A stretch of 64,000 nt of DNA from Anastrepha obliqua. Lineage: Eukaryota > Arthropoda > Insecta > Diptera > Tephritidae. Within the stretch, counting starts at the first letter, position 1, and each line of letters opens with the position of its first letter. The notes beneath the pieces were generated by a model. That model had not been told where the DNA came from. It saw only the letters and a list, made by a program, of their open reading frames with translations, and did not search any database. This document shows positions 54,346 to 64,000 of this stretch, in pieces. Location of the stretch: positions 125,381,792 through 125,445,791 of the forward strand of contig NC_072892.1 of the NCBI RefSeq assembly GCF_027943255.1. Direction: 5' to 3'. The translations under genes and the position numbers were made by a program.

Positions 54346-55195
54346 GGGTGATTAGGGATACTTTTGCGAAAAAGGTTTTCTTGAAAGATTGCGAGTGACT
54401 ACTGTCAAACTAAATGCATAGTATTTTTAGTATTCATCGACATTTCGTCATGGAAAGCCTTATGCCTTAACAACATTTACAAATCGTACAATTGCATTAC
54501 GAAAATCGACGTTCTTGAAAAAGTGTTCATCGCTCGTTCAGGCCAACTTATGGTGTACATAACCGTCTTACCGAATGCACCATCGGCAAAATTGAAAATA
54601 ACTTTACATTATTGGATGATACTCGATCGATTAGATCACGTACAGCCCAAAGTGAAGAGAATATTGCGGTTGTAAATGAGACTTTTGCCGAAGACCCGAA
54701 AGAATCGATTCGGTGCTGATCTCAACAACTTGGCCGATTTTGCGCAAATATCTTGGTTTGAAAGCGTATAAAATACAGCTAACCCAAGATTTGTGCCCAG
54801 CCGATCTTCCAAAGCGTCATAATTTCAGTCGTTGGGCTCTTGAAAACCTCGTCGAAGATCCGCATTTTGGGACCGGAATTTTGTTCAGAGATGAGGTTAA
54901 TTTTTGACTTAATGACTACAGCAATAGCCAAATTATCAAATTATATTTAAACTCAAGAGCAACCCGAATCCATTCAAGAGCAACCCTTTGGTGCGGCCTA
55001 TGGGCTGGAGGAATCATCGGCCCATATTTCTTCAAAGACTGTCTGGCGCCAATGTAACAGTGAATGGCGAACAGGGAATCAGCTAAACGTGCCAAATAGC
55101 GCACTTTACAATCGATTTATTGCAATATTCAAACCACCATTGACATAATACGGTCAGATTAATGGGAAAAGTAGTCGAAAATTGGACTGGTCGAG
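54346..55195 (+). mobile_element. Decayed DD41D mariner relative, copy 3
   Basis: The left end AAAGGGTGATTAGGGATAC corresponds to the end of the copy at 44870, and both share CGTGACTACTGTCAAA-like words just inside. Plus-strand pieces: RSFRPTYGVHNRLTECTIGK, AQSEENIAVVNETFAEDPK, YKIQLTQDLCPADLPKRHNF in shifted frames, FRDEVNF at the first Asp, and AAYGLEESSAHISSK. Very degenerate. Confidence 0.75.
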
Positions 55196-55437
55196 TGGAT
55201 CATTTAACTTGTAACCCAGGCGGACATATGCCGTGACCTACATAGATAAAGGTATATTAAGAAAGTTTTCATAAATTACAACTACTCGGTTATCAGTGAA
55301 TTTTATAGTATCAGCTATTGAGCTTACGTCATTTTGGAGATCTGAATAATTATTATTTAAGTCTAACCTAATTTTTTATTGTTTTTACAAAAGTTGACAA
55401 TTTTCATACTTTCCTCTCATTTCTCTCCCGCAGCTCT

Positions 55438-58400
55438 CTAAAATGACATCACTGCAAAATAACGTTGTAAATCCCCCTTCAATACGCACGATATTATACT
55501 CTATAATTATTATACAAGATGACAAATTAATCATCCAATTTTGCTTATCCGGTTATATACTGTAGCTGTCCCGTTTGATCATATATATTTAATACATCTG
55601 ATTTATTTTGCGCCACCTTGTATAACACCTACCTTCTTTTCTCTTACCCATTTCCTTCTTATAAACTGACTTCAACCACACCGTCTCGGATACCACATCA
55701 CTAAGTGTTAAACCAAGCTTATAAAGTTTTTCAAAAAGTTCATCTAAGTCGGTCACTGGATCGTTGTCATCACAATCATCCTCGAATAGACGACGTTCAG
55801 CAGCCAAGCCCTGTTCAAGAGCGCATCCAAGCGCAGGTGGAGACGTATTGCAACCAGTAAGTAGCACTATCACTCTAGATAACAGAAATGCACATACATT
55901 CTCCTCTTTCTCACTCGACACAACTACAAACCTTTGCATTTGCAACTCATTCAATTGTCCAGCCAGTATTGCTGCCAAGCCGACAGCAGCAGCCCCTTCA
56001 ACAACACACTCCTCTTCTACTACCAACCGTAGCATCGCTAGTGCCACCCAAGCCTCGCGTACTACCACTAGTTTATCGATAAAAGGGGCGGCCATAGTAT
56101 AAGCATTAGAACCCGCTATTGGCACCAACAAACTCTCAGCTAGTGAGTCGTTCGGCGCCACATAAATGGGCGACTCATTCTCCAGCGCACGCGCAAAGCT
56201 TGGGCATTTCTCTGATTCGACACCCTGCAAAGAATTATTCCAAAAGGCCAACTTCAGTATTTCGCTTCGATTAGTCCATACTTGACGAACTCACAATAAT
56301 TTTAGTATTTGGTGATGCCAGCTTAAGTGTTGTGGCAAGTCCTGCTATAAGTCCACCGCCACCAACAGGCACAATAACAGCATCGATTTTAGGTACTTGC
56401 ATTAGCATTTCCAAGCCAATTGTGCCACAACCAGCAATCACATTTGGATGGTCATAACCGTTGATGTATTCCAATTGACGTTCTTTAGCAAAAACTAATG
56501 CAACCACTCTGGACTCACTAATGTCGAGACCTTCAGTAATAACCGTTGCATTATATGACCGACATTTTTCAATTTTCCAAGGCGATGTGTAGATGGGCAA
56601 TACTACAGTGACTGGTATATTCAGTTGATTTCCATGATAGCTTAAGGCCTGCTCAGAGAGAGTAAAATTTAGATGGTGGTTTTAGTAAATTTGTGCGCTA
56701 ATACCAAAGCATGATTTCCGGTAGATGCGGTTATTACACCAATTTGCTTCTGCCTATCGGAGAGTAGAAGCAAGGCAAAGCGTGCGCCACGTTCCTTAAA
56801 ACTGCGGGCGGTGAGCAGGGTAGAGTTAGAGGAGGAAGGAGACGTATAAGGTATAGAATAATTAGAGAGTACAGAAACATACAATATAAGGGTTTATATT
56901 TCTGGCCTTTTAGTAGCCTCAGGTGTCAGCTGAAAGCTGGAAAGCTAGACCTATTTTACCAAAACGTAGCCAGAACATTTTGATATATCAGATCTATTAA
57001 TGTTGCTTTCAGTGGCTTTAAAAATTGCACTCGGAACAAAAATGGAATTATTATTTATTGATTTTTTTCCAATTTGTGGCAACAAAAGTGCGGACGCGGC
57101 GCGTATCACCACAATTTGAAAAAGGCCCTGGAAATGCTACTGAACAAAGTGCTTCGAAAATTAGTTTAAACGAATTCAAAATTGTATTGATCAGCATGGA
57201 GAATATTTTGAAAACCCATACAGTCATTTTCAACCACCAATGTTAACTTGTTCATTGTTAGGCCAGAAAATAGCATAGAAACCCTGAAATGAGCAGCCAA
57301 CCAGTGCCCATTTATTTGTCGTAAAATTAAGAATTTTATTATCATACGAGTATAAATAAATTTAATTTTTATTAATATTTCCTAGTAGCAATGTCTTCTC
57401 TATAGCCACTGAGTTCCACTTTGTTAGTATTTCCTACAGGTAAATCTGATCTGCCCGTCCAAACGGCCATCGTAGTAGAATTCGTTGGTGCGTGACTACC
57501 TTTCGGAAGTGCACAGGTTCGCATCTCCGTACATGAAATTCCAAATAATAAAAAAAAATTGTTTCTAATAACAGTCGCCATGAAAAAGATCCTCATGAAA
57601 AACCATCTGCCGTTCTTAAGTCGGCTTAAAGGATGGACCTGAAAAAACTAGTCGATTGTGTTTACTCATCACTTGCGTAAAACTAACTGTACCGAATGAA
57701 TAAGTATGCCTATTCATAGTGTTTGTTGTCATTATTAATTTAGCGCATTGACTTTTTGTAACTTCTACGTATTCTTCAAAATATATTCGGTTAAGTCCCA
57801 AAAAAGCCTGTAAGTCGGAAGGATACGCGCAAGAAGTGTGCAAAAGTGAAATCTTACGATCATGTAAAAAGATTATAGAATCCACGATAAACCAAAAAAA
57901 AGTGATAAAACACGTGCGCGAAAATTATACAGCCAAGATATTCAGAAAATATGACTGGGTGGTTAATAACGATGAAACATACGTCAAAGCCGACTTTAAA
58001 CAGATTCAGTACTCTGAGTTGTATACTACAATGAAGATAGTAGGAGTCCCAGATGCCTTTAAGCTAAAGATATTGGGCAAGTGCCCTAAAAAATGTTTGC
58101 CAAGCCATTTTCTAGGGTGATATGAAAAGCAAAACGTTCACTACCACGGACATTATAAGACAAGAAATTCATTTGAAGGAGTGTTTACAAAAGCGTTTGC
58201 TGCCATTCATAAAACAACATAGAGGTTCCGTTTGTTTTGGTCTGATCTAGCATCGTGTCATTATAGCCGTCTTGCTATAAGCAATATTTTGACTGAAATA
58301 TTGGGTTTCAGAAAGCTGTTTGGTATGAAAATCACGGGGTAAATATCGTTCAAAAGGACCACAACCCACCAATCTGTCCACAATGGCACCCATTGGAAAA

Positions 58401-61290
58401 TATTGGGCAATTCCTTAAAATGAAAAAAGGATTTAAAATCGATTTGCAGTTCAAAATGATTTTTTTGTTAGTAAGCTTAATAAATAAAGAAAAAAAATTA
58501 ATAAAAATTGTTTTGATAGCTAATATAAATTTGATGTTATAACGAATTTGTGGGAAAACATCAAGACGTACATCACAAATTGTAGAAGGAACACGGACAA
58601 ACACCAAATAAAGAGGGTAATTACATATATATATATATATATTTATAAATTGTTCTGATCTTTAACAAACTGAGTCTCACTTTCATACTAGGCTTTAGGG
58701 AGCATTCAAGGACACTTTTCATAGTACTCTGATCACTTTTCTCGATGATAAAATTAAAATAAATAAAAATTATCGATATGCACATTTTTCGAACTAATCT
58801 TGGACAATGGAATAAGAGCTCACAAGTCCGTTGGACTATTTTATTTTCATGATTTTATCAATTATTTCGATGGCTCATCTACCACTGCTTTGTTGTTTCA
58901 CATATTTTTTCGTCATCTAGTCCGACTTTTCACCATAGTCGCCGTGGTACTAAAGAATGTATGTAATATTCTGTTTTTTTTAATTCTTTTTTAGAACATT
59001 GTAATGCACAACTGGCACTTGGAGGGTATATCGTGAGATATGGCTCATTAAGGACATCTGGCATAAAACATTCAGCACTTTTTATGATACTTCACCTAAT
59101 GTAATAAAAGCTGTGAGGTACATTGCGCACATTTTTGTGTGCTATATAAGCACAGTTCTTCTTCTTATGTGGTACTCCTCCAAAACCAGTATCATCCCAT
59201 TTACCAGGAAAAGGGTTCTAAATATATCCACCCTGGGAATAAATGGAACATGCGTACCTCTAAAAGTAGAGGTTAAATATCTAAGAATTATCTTGGATTA
59301 AATACTCACTTGGGAGGCCCACCCCAACTCAGTAATAAAAAAGGCAACGAAAGACCTTTGGTCAACAAAACAACTCTTGGGTAAATCCTTGAGTGTGAAC
59401 CCCAAAATGACCTTCTGGATCTACTCCCAAATGGTAAGACCTATTGTACTATATGGAGCTTTGGTATGGTGGGTTAAAACAAATAAAACTACTGCTATAT
59501 CAACTACAAAGGCTGACGTGCCTAAGCATAACAGGGACCATGAGAACTACCCAACTGCTGGCACGGAAGCGCTTTTAAATTTACCACCGCTACATTTAGC
59601 AATACAAGAGGAAGCTACTATGCACGCACTCTCTTTTCATTTGAAAGAAAAACTTAAACCAGGAGATTTTACTAGACACCTCAATATTTTGAACAGGGCT
59701 CAACATGCAGTACGCATAACCCAGGCGAATTACCACACGGAACCCTTATTCAATTTTATAAAGAAATACAAGGTTATCTTCCCGTCTAGGGAAGAGTAGA
59801 ACACTAACCCAACATGGATAAATGATGACTCACAAAAATGGTTCACAGATGTTTCTAGAACGCCCTAAGGAGTAGGAGCAGGAATAGTGGGGTCTAGAGC
59901 ACACGAATCCCTAACACTAAATACAGATACCACAATTTTGCATGCGGAGCTCTTCAGCATAATGGAAACAGTGAAAATCATATACAAAAGAGGGTTCAAG
60001 AAAAATTAAAATACTTTCGCACACCCAATCGGTTCTCAAAACATTGAACAGCTTCACATTTAAGTCAAAAGTACCAATAGAGCGTAACAATGCACTCAAC
60101 AAACTGGCCACTCGTAATCAGGTGTCACTGATTTGTGTAAGAGGACATAACGAACGTGAAGGAAATGGGAAGGTAGACTTGTATGCCAAAAAAGGGGCAG
60201 AAGGGCTATTTATTGGACCAACCATATTTTTCGTCTTTAACAAAAAAATATAAAACAGCAAACCAAAAAATGGATCCAAACTAAAATCAGGGAACACTGG
60301 AATGGCACAAGCGGTTTTAACCACTCCAAACAGTTTTTGAACTTCAACGCCAACAGAGCGAAATCTGTTCTAACCCTAGATAAACCCTCAGATTACTCTG
60401 TGGAGCACTTACAGGTCACTTTGCCTGTAGTAAACACTTTAATACAACAGGGTTATCTAGTACAAGATTGTGCATGCTCTACTGTGTTGAAGAAAAGTCC
60501 ATAGAACACTTAATCGCCAACTGTGAGGCATTAGGCCACAGAAGACACAGAATACTGGGCTCGTACCTACTAGAGGAGGAAGACCTACAATTGCTGCCTA
60601 AGTGGCTGGTTCGATTACTCAGTACACTAAATAATTATAATTAAGTAAATAGGGGCGCACAATAGACCAATCTGGTCTCAGTGCAGAAAGGCCTTAGCCT
60701 AACCCGTGCAACTATTATCATTACCATATGTGGCACTACAACCGTGTGTCGGTTTTGACTGAATCCAACTGTTTTTGTCCCGAAGTTAAAAAATCTAAAA
60801 TTGGCAACAGAAGAGATGGGCGACGGCTGAGAAATTAATATATTAGTATAATATTTCCACGAATACGCTTCTAATAAAAACAAGCATCGTTTCTAACAAA
60901 AAACCTAAAACTAACAAAAAAACTTAAGAGTCTGGTGACTATTTTCGTTAAAGCCGCTTGGCACTTAATGGCACTTTTAATATCCACTACGTTCTTTCTC
61001 TTTCTACTGGCTTTCATTTCTCTCACCTGCCTGTTGGCTGCATAAACTCTTTCTTAAAATACAAATCCATGTTGTACGCGGAGCCATTCACAGCACGCTG
61101 AGGGATGATATGAATATAAATTTTATTTGCTGTGAGTGCGTATGTATAAATGTCTGAGTGTATGTATTACCGTGCATGGCGTTTTCACCACTGTATCCAT
61201 CAGAAGGAAATCAGCAGTTGTGATGTCTTCAATACTTATACCTTGCGGATTCTTGGGATCACAGTTGGCGTCGATTATATCGTCATCCAT
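55438..61290 (-). CDS. Serine/threonine dehydratase (PLP fold II) with decayed ACT-like tail
   Basis: Minus-strand exons: 61290-61171, 61097-61027, 56801-56705, 56648-56295, 56224-55932, 55874-55648 and, tentatively, 55451-55438; about 392 residues. Splice phases agree throughout. MDDDIIDANCDP starts it. The PLP-lysine motif TGSFKERGA is formed across the exon 2/3 junction; then STGNHALAL, the phosphate-binding VPVGGGGLIAG, and LLTGCNTS where relatives have a GGN loop. These indicate a pyridoxal-phosphate enzyme deaminating L-Thr/L-Ser or racemising serine, like Drosophila CG8129. The tail should be ACT-like but reads EDDCDDNDPVTDLDELF instead of the DRPG-type motif kept in the neighbour paralogue. 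The last exon adds only VMSF and a stop. Catalytic activity is plausible; allosteric control may be lost. Intron 2 holds a retrotransposon and two SINE pieces. Confidence 0.88.
55511..55624. mobile_element. Small MITE beside the dehydratase 3-prime end
   Basis: Ends TATACAAGATGACAAATTAA at left and, inverted, TATACAAGGTGGCGCAAAAT at right; 114 bp. Relative of 11701-11836. It begins 22 bases after the last good donor (55647) of the dehydratase gene, so it lies in its last intron or 3-prime region. Confidence 0.65.
57463..57640 (+). repeat. tRNA-headed SINE with internal deletion
   Basis: Head GGCCATCGTAGTAGAATTCG, GTTGGTGCGTGACTACC, B-box GGTTCGCATCTCC, linker TTTCTAATAACAGTCGCC, then CATGAAAAAGATCCTCATGA and GTCGGCTTAAAGG. 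The segment between linker and CATGAAAAA is missing. Confidence 0.75.
57790..58440 (+). mobile_element. Tc1/mariner-superfamily transposase fragment
   Basis: The frame 57836-58120 gives IRKYDWVVNNDETYVKAD-type sequence (FRKYDWVVNNDETYVKAD, first Asp). Shifted pieces follow: EIHLKECLQKRLLPFIK, LFWSDLASCHYSRLAISN (second Asp in WSDLASCHY) and VNIVQKDHNPPICPQWHP near 58340-58395. This resembles insect transposases whose blocks read WPDLASSHY and PNCPxxRPIE. Frameshifted and lacking ends. Confidence 0.6.
58553..58645 (+). repeat. SINE tail fragment with TA run
   Basis: GGGAAAACATCAAGACGTAC, ATCACAAATTGTAGAAGG, ACAAACACC, GGGTAATTA, then a (TA) run at 58624-58641, the same tail as the full copy at 31262. 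Confidence 0.7.
59030..60700 (+). mobile_element. I-like non-LTR retrotransposon 3-prime half in dehydratase intron 2
   Basis: Reverse transcriptase end (TSIIPFTRKRVLNISTLGIN, then VEVKYLRIILD), thumb block MTFWIYSQMVRPIVLYGALV and LLNLPPLHLAIQEEA. RNase H pieces in shifted frames follow: VGAGIVGSRAHESL, LHAELFSIMETVK and VRGHNEREGNGKVDLYAKKG. A Cys-His tail (CGALTGHF-like, then HLIANCEALG) ends near 60690. Antisense to the dehydratase gene. Several stops. Confidence 0.75.
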
Positions 61291-62673
61291 TGCCTTTGAT
61301 TTGAATTCGGACTTCCTTTTTTATATTGTCTATATTTTAATAACGCATAAATACTAGGAGAAACAACAAAAGATGACTTTATAAATATTTTGAGAACTAT
61401 TTTTTATTTATTCCCAATGACGGATTTCCCAATTTTACTATGTTGGAAAACGTGTTTATACCGAGCGTATTTGTGCTGCTAAAAATTCAAAATTCGGGAT
61501 ATTTTTTTCGAGTATCCAAAGAGGTGAAACTGGAAACTGAACTCTGAAAAACAGGTAAGGAAAGCACAAATTGCTTTGTATGCCCACAAACGTATTCTTG
61601 GAAGAAAATGGGTCCTCAACCTAAATATTCGATCTACCCGCGGCCAGAAGTATCTGGCGTCTTTGCAGGTTTGCGCACTAGCCCAACGCGCGCTGTATAG
61701 ACGCGAGACGCATATTTGCAGGAGTAGACCAACAGGTTCTCATGGAAACCCCAATGCTCTCGTTTTGTAATAAAAACATCTCCAGACTCCGCGCTCTCCA
61801 GCCAGCTCACCGGCTTAAATTACATACATGAAATTTGTATTTTTTTGCCCTCTTATAATTTGTTTCCTTGTCTTTTTTTTGGCAAGGCTGTAATAAAAAA
61901 AAATCAATTATTTGCATTTGTGCTTAGTTATAAAATTGATGATATCACTTCACACAATTGGATTTTCGTTTTTGGATTATTTCCGATGCAATGTATACGA
62001 AAAACCATTACACTAAATAATTTTCTGAGTCACTATACTTACTTTTCATAGAAGATGAAATTTCCAATGAAAATTGATTTAAGAAAGATACTTCCCTTAA
62101 ACGTTATTCGCGTTGTCCACAATTTTTTTATTTTTATTTTAAACATCGCCTTTTAGGGAAATATTTTGACAGTCTTTTGAAAGGTGTCTTGCGCCTCAGA
62201 ACCTGTACCTCAGTTTTCGTGAACCAGCTGTTCGTCAGATGACTGTTTTAGTTTTATTGCCAAGTTCACATTTTACTATCCACAATGTAATGCTGTGGTG
62301 ATTGACCACTGCACAAGCTAAATTCTATTTACGAAAAGACTGCCGCTACCACGCGTACTAGAGAGATATTATCTCCTACCTTTTTACCTGTGGTATGGCT
62401 TATTCTATATACCTGTATTCCTATACTTTGTTATAGCTACTCTCTCTTGTTAGCACCATTCGAAAGAATATTTATTTTATTATTTTTTTTTTCAATAAGA
62501 GAAAATCTCAAATAACTATTCAAGTTATGATGTATAAAGTTTAGAAATATTTGACCGATTATTTTCTTTTTCTTCACACCTACATCAATGCTCAATTATT
62601 GACTATTTCTATTTATATACTTATATTAAAAAACTAAGTAAATAAATCACAATTCAAGCTTCAATTTGAGCCG
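61291..62673. other. Spacer between the two dehydratase paralogues
   Basis: Should hold the 3-prime end of the upstream paralogue and the promoter of the downstream one. A weak plus-strand frame at 61576-61770 (MYAHKRILGRKWVLNLN) resembles the reverse-transcriptase thumb of I-like retroelements. Nothing else recognised. Confidence 0.4.
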
Positions 62674-63154
62674 TTAATTAGCTAAGCTATAATTTAAGGC
62701 CAAAGGCTCCTCACTGAATTCCACATTTGCGTAGCGTTTTTTCAACTCATTTTTCAATTCCATGCTATGAGCCCAGTCACGGGTCTCACAAACTACTTTC
62801 ACCTAGAAGAAGAAAACAAGCAATTATTAAAATCTTGCATTTTTAAAGAAAGAACTGTTTGCAAAATAAAAGAAATGAAGTTGGTGTTATTAGCAGACCT
62901 ACCCTGGCCACAAGAATTCTTCAGAACTCACCTCCACTGTGTAGATGTCTTTGAGCCAAGCCCGTTCATGCATTATATCCTTGATGGAGACACCTAATTG
63001 TGAGAGTATATCGCAGAGTTCGTAAATACCACCAGGCCGATCACTAACTTCTGCATGGAATTTAACTAAACGTCCCTCAGCAGCGAGACCACGCTCCAAA
63101 CATCGTCCAAATACTGTTGTGTCTATATTGCCACCGCACAGGAGTATCACGACT
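62674..63154 (-). CDS. Second serine/threonine dehydratase paralogue, last two exons
   Basis: Minus-strand exons 63154-62932 (VVILLCGGNIDTTVFGR, then CLERGLAAEGRLVKFHAEV, SDRPGGIYELCDILSQLGVS, IMHERAWLKDIYTVE) and 62802-62674 (VKVVCETRDWAHSMELKNEL to ALNYSLAN, stop). The GGN loop that contacts the PLP ring and a complete ACT-like regulatory tail with DRPG are intact. The exon starts in the same phase and at the same protein position as exon 6 of the downstream gene, so the two are tandem duplicates. The catalytic exons are not present between 63155 and the window end, where a mariner occupies the intron; they must lie further right. Confidence 0.85.
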
Positions 63155-63223
63155 CTGTACAAATTTGAGTTTATTACATACCAGAAGGGTTAATGGCATT
63201 TTATTTAACTAGATTTTTGTCTA

Positions 63224-64000
63224 TTAGGTTGGGGAATAAGTTCATAAACAAAAAACAATAATTATATCAATAAAATAATCAATTATATTTTCGCCGATGC
63301 TGTTTACAATCTTTTCCCACCTCTCGACCTAACCTAACTTTGATGCCGTTCCGCCAAAAATCGCCTGGTCTGGTGTCAAAGAAGTTATTGAGCCAGTTTA
63401 TAAGGACCTCTTTGTCATCGAAGGTAACGCTCTTCATATGATTTGTTAGAGCGCGGAAAAGATGGTAATCTGTCGGTACAAGGTCCGAAGAATACGGCGG
63501 ACGCTAAAGGACCTCCCATTCGAGCTCCTGGAGTGCGGCTTTGACGACTTGTGCAACATGGGGCCTGGCGTTGTCGTGAAGGAGTACGGTTTGACCATGT
63601 CGATCAGGTTTTTTCAGTCGAATAGCCTCATTCACACGGTGTAGCTGGGCAATGTAGAGGCTCCTCGTTGACCATGGCATTCTTTTCGAGCAATTCCCAG
63701 TGCACCATACCTTCCCAGTCTTACCAAACACATATCATAATCTTCTTTGGACGAAGATCCAGTTTGACTCTCGACCTTAACGTATCTCCTAGAGCCACCC
63801 ACTCCTTTTTCTGGTACTATTTATCACCGCCTGTTGTTCGATCGAGGGCGAGATGCTGAGAAGTAATTTGAAGGCGACTTTCTTTGTTTTTTTTTTTTGT
63901 CCAGCTTGTGAGGCACCTAGGCTCCCAATTTTCGGTAAATTTCATAGAGTGAAGGTGACTGAGAATCGTTTTATGATCTCAGTTCATTTTTTTTGTCAAT
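63224..64000 (-). mobile_element. Mariner in the intron of the second dehydratase, cut by the window edge
   Basis: The left end TTAGGTTGGGGAATAAGTTC at 63225 looks like a mariner terminus. The minus-strand frame 63731-63504 reads AQLHRVNEAIRLKKPDRHGQ and VLLHDNARPHVAQVVKAAL (second Asp). After a stop it reads YSSDLVPTDYHLFRALTNHM (third Asp) and FFDTRPGDFWRNGIK, then a frameshifted C-terminus. The upstream part to 64000 is more decayed. Confidence 0.8.

Noticed and set aside
55425..55558. Plus-strand acceptor (CTCTCCCGCAG) followed by ATG frame
   Set aside because: It runs across the MITE into a stop with no onward exon, and it is antisense to the putative last dehydratase exon. Likely coincidence.
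55764..56102. 112-codon plus-strand Ser/Thr-rich frame
   Set aside because: Antisense shadow of dehydratase exons 5 and 6.
57025..57246. 73-codon plus-strand frame in dehydratase intron 2
   Set aside because: No recognisable motif and open on the opposite strand as well; cannot be supported as a gene or named repeat.

Overview
This 64-kb window looks like euchromatic DNA of a higher dipteran, most likely a tephritid fruit fly. It is AT-rich, its genes are spliced with fly-type introns, their products resemble Drosophila proteins, and introns and spacers are packed with decayed transposons plus one abundant tRNA-derived SINE. The family-level placement is inference: no species-diagnostic gene is present, and no search was run. 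There is no bacterial, plasmid, phage or CRISPR content.

Host genes, left to right. (1) 4371-22590, plus: the short SH2 + tyrosine-kinase form of Fer/Fps (Fps85D), seven coding exons, 418 residues, starting from an internal first exon; the F-BAR half of the long form would lie left of the window. (2) 32984-41721, minus: phosphotriesterase-related protein (Pter), five coding exons, with a 19-base first coding exon 7.5 kb from the rest. (3) 50570-53109, plus: a radial spoke head protein of the RSP4/6 family, four exons, 714 residues. (4) 53256-53519, minus: a possible terminal exon of an unidentified gene convergent with (3). (5) 55438-61290, minus: a PLP-dependent serine/threonine dehydratase with a decayed ACT-like tail. 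(6) 62674-63154, minus: the last two exons of a tandem paralogue with an intact ACT-like tail, its front half beyond the right edge. A lone candidate coding exon sits at 43033-43107 (minus).

The rest is largely mobile DNA: many mariner/Tc1 relatives (several DD34D lineages, DD41D, maT-like and Tc1 IR/DR types), non-LTR retrotransposons (an I-like group with RNase H, jockey-like, RTE-like), a P-superfamily remnant with intact ends and target duplication, TTAA-flanked piggyBac-type MITEs, an 861-bp hairpin element, other MITEs, and about nine copies of a tRNA-headed SINE. Several insertions are nested: a TTAA MITE inside a mariner, a hairpin element inside an RTE, a DD41D element inside a Tc1 element, and mariner in mariner. 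Almost every transposase or reverse transcriptase is broken; the best preserved catalytic core is at 29405-30070.

The host genes do not form a pathway. They are an ordinary fly gene neighbourhood (signalling kinase, metal-dependent hydrolase, axonemal protein, amino-acid catabolism) expanded by transposons.
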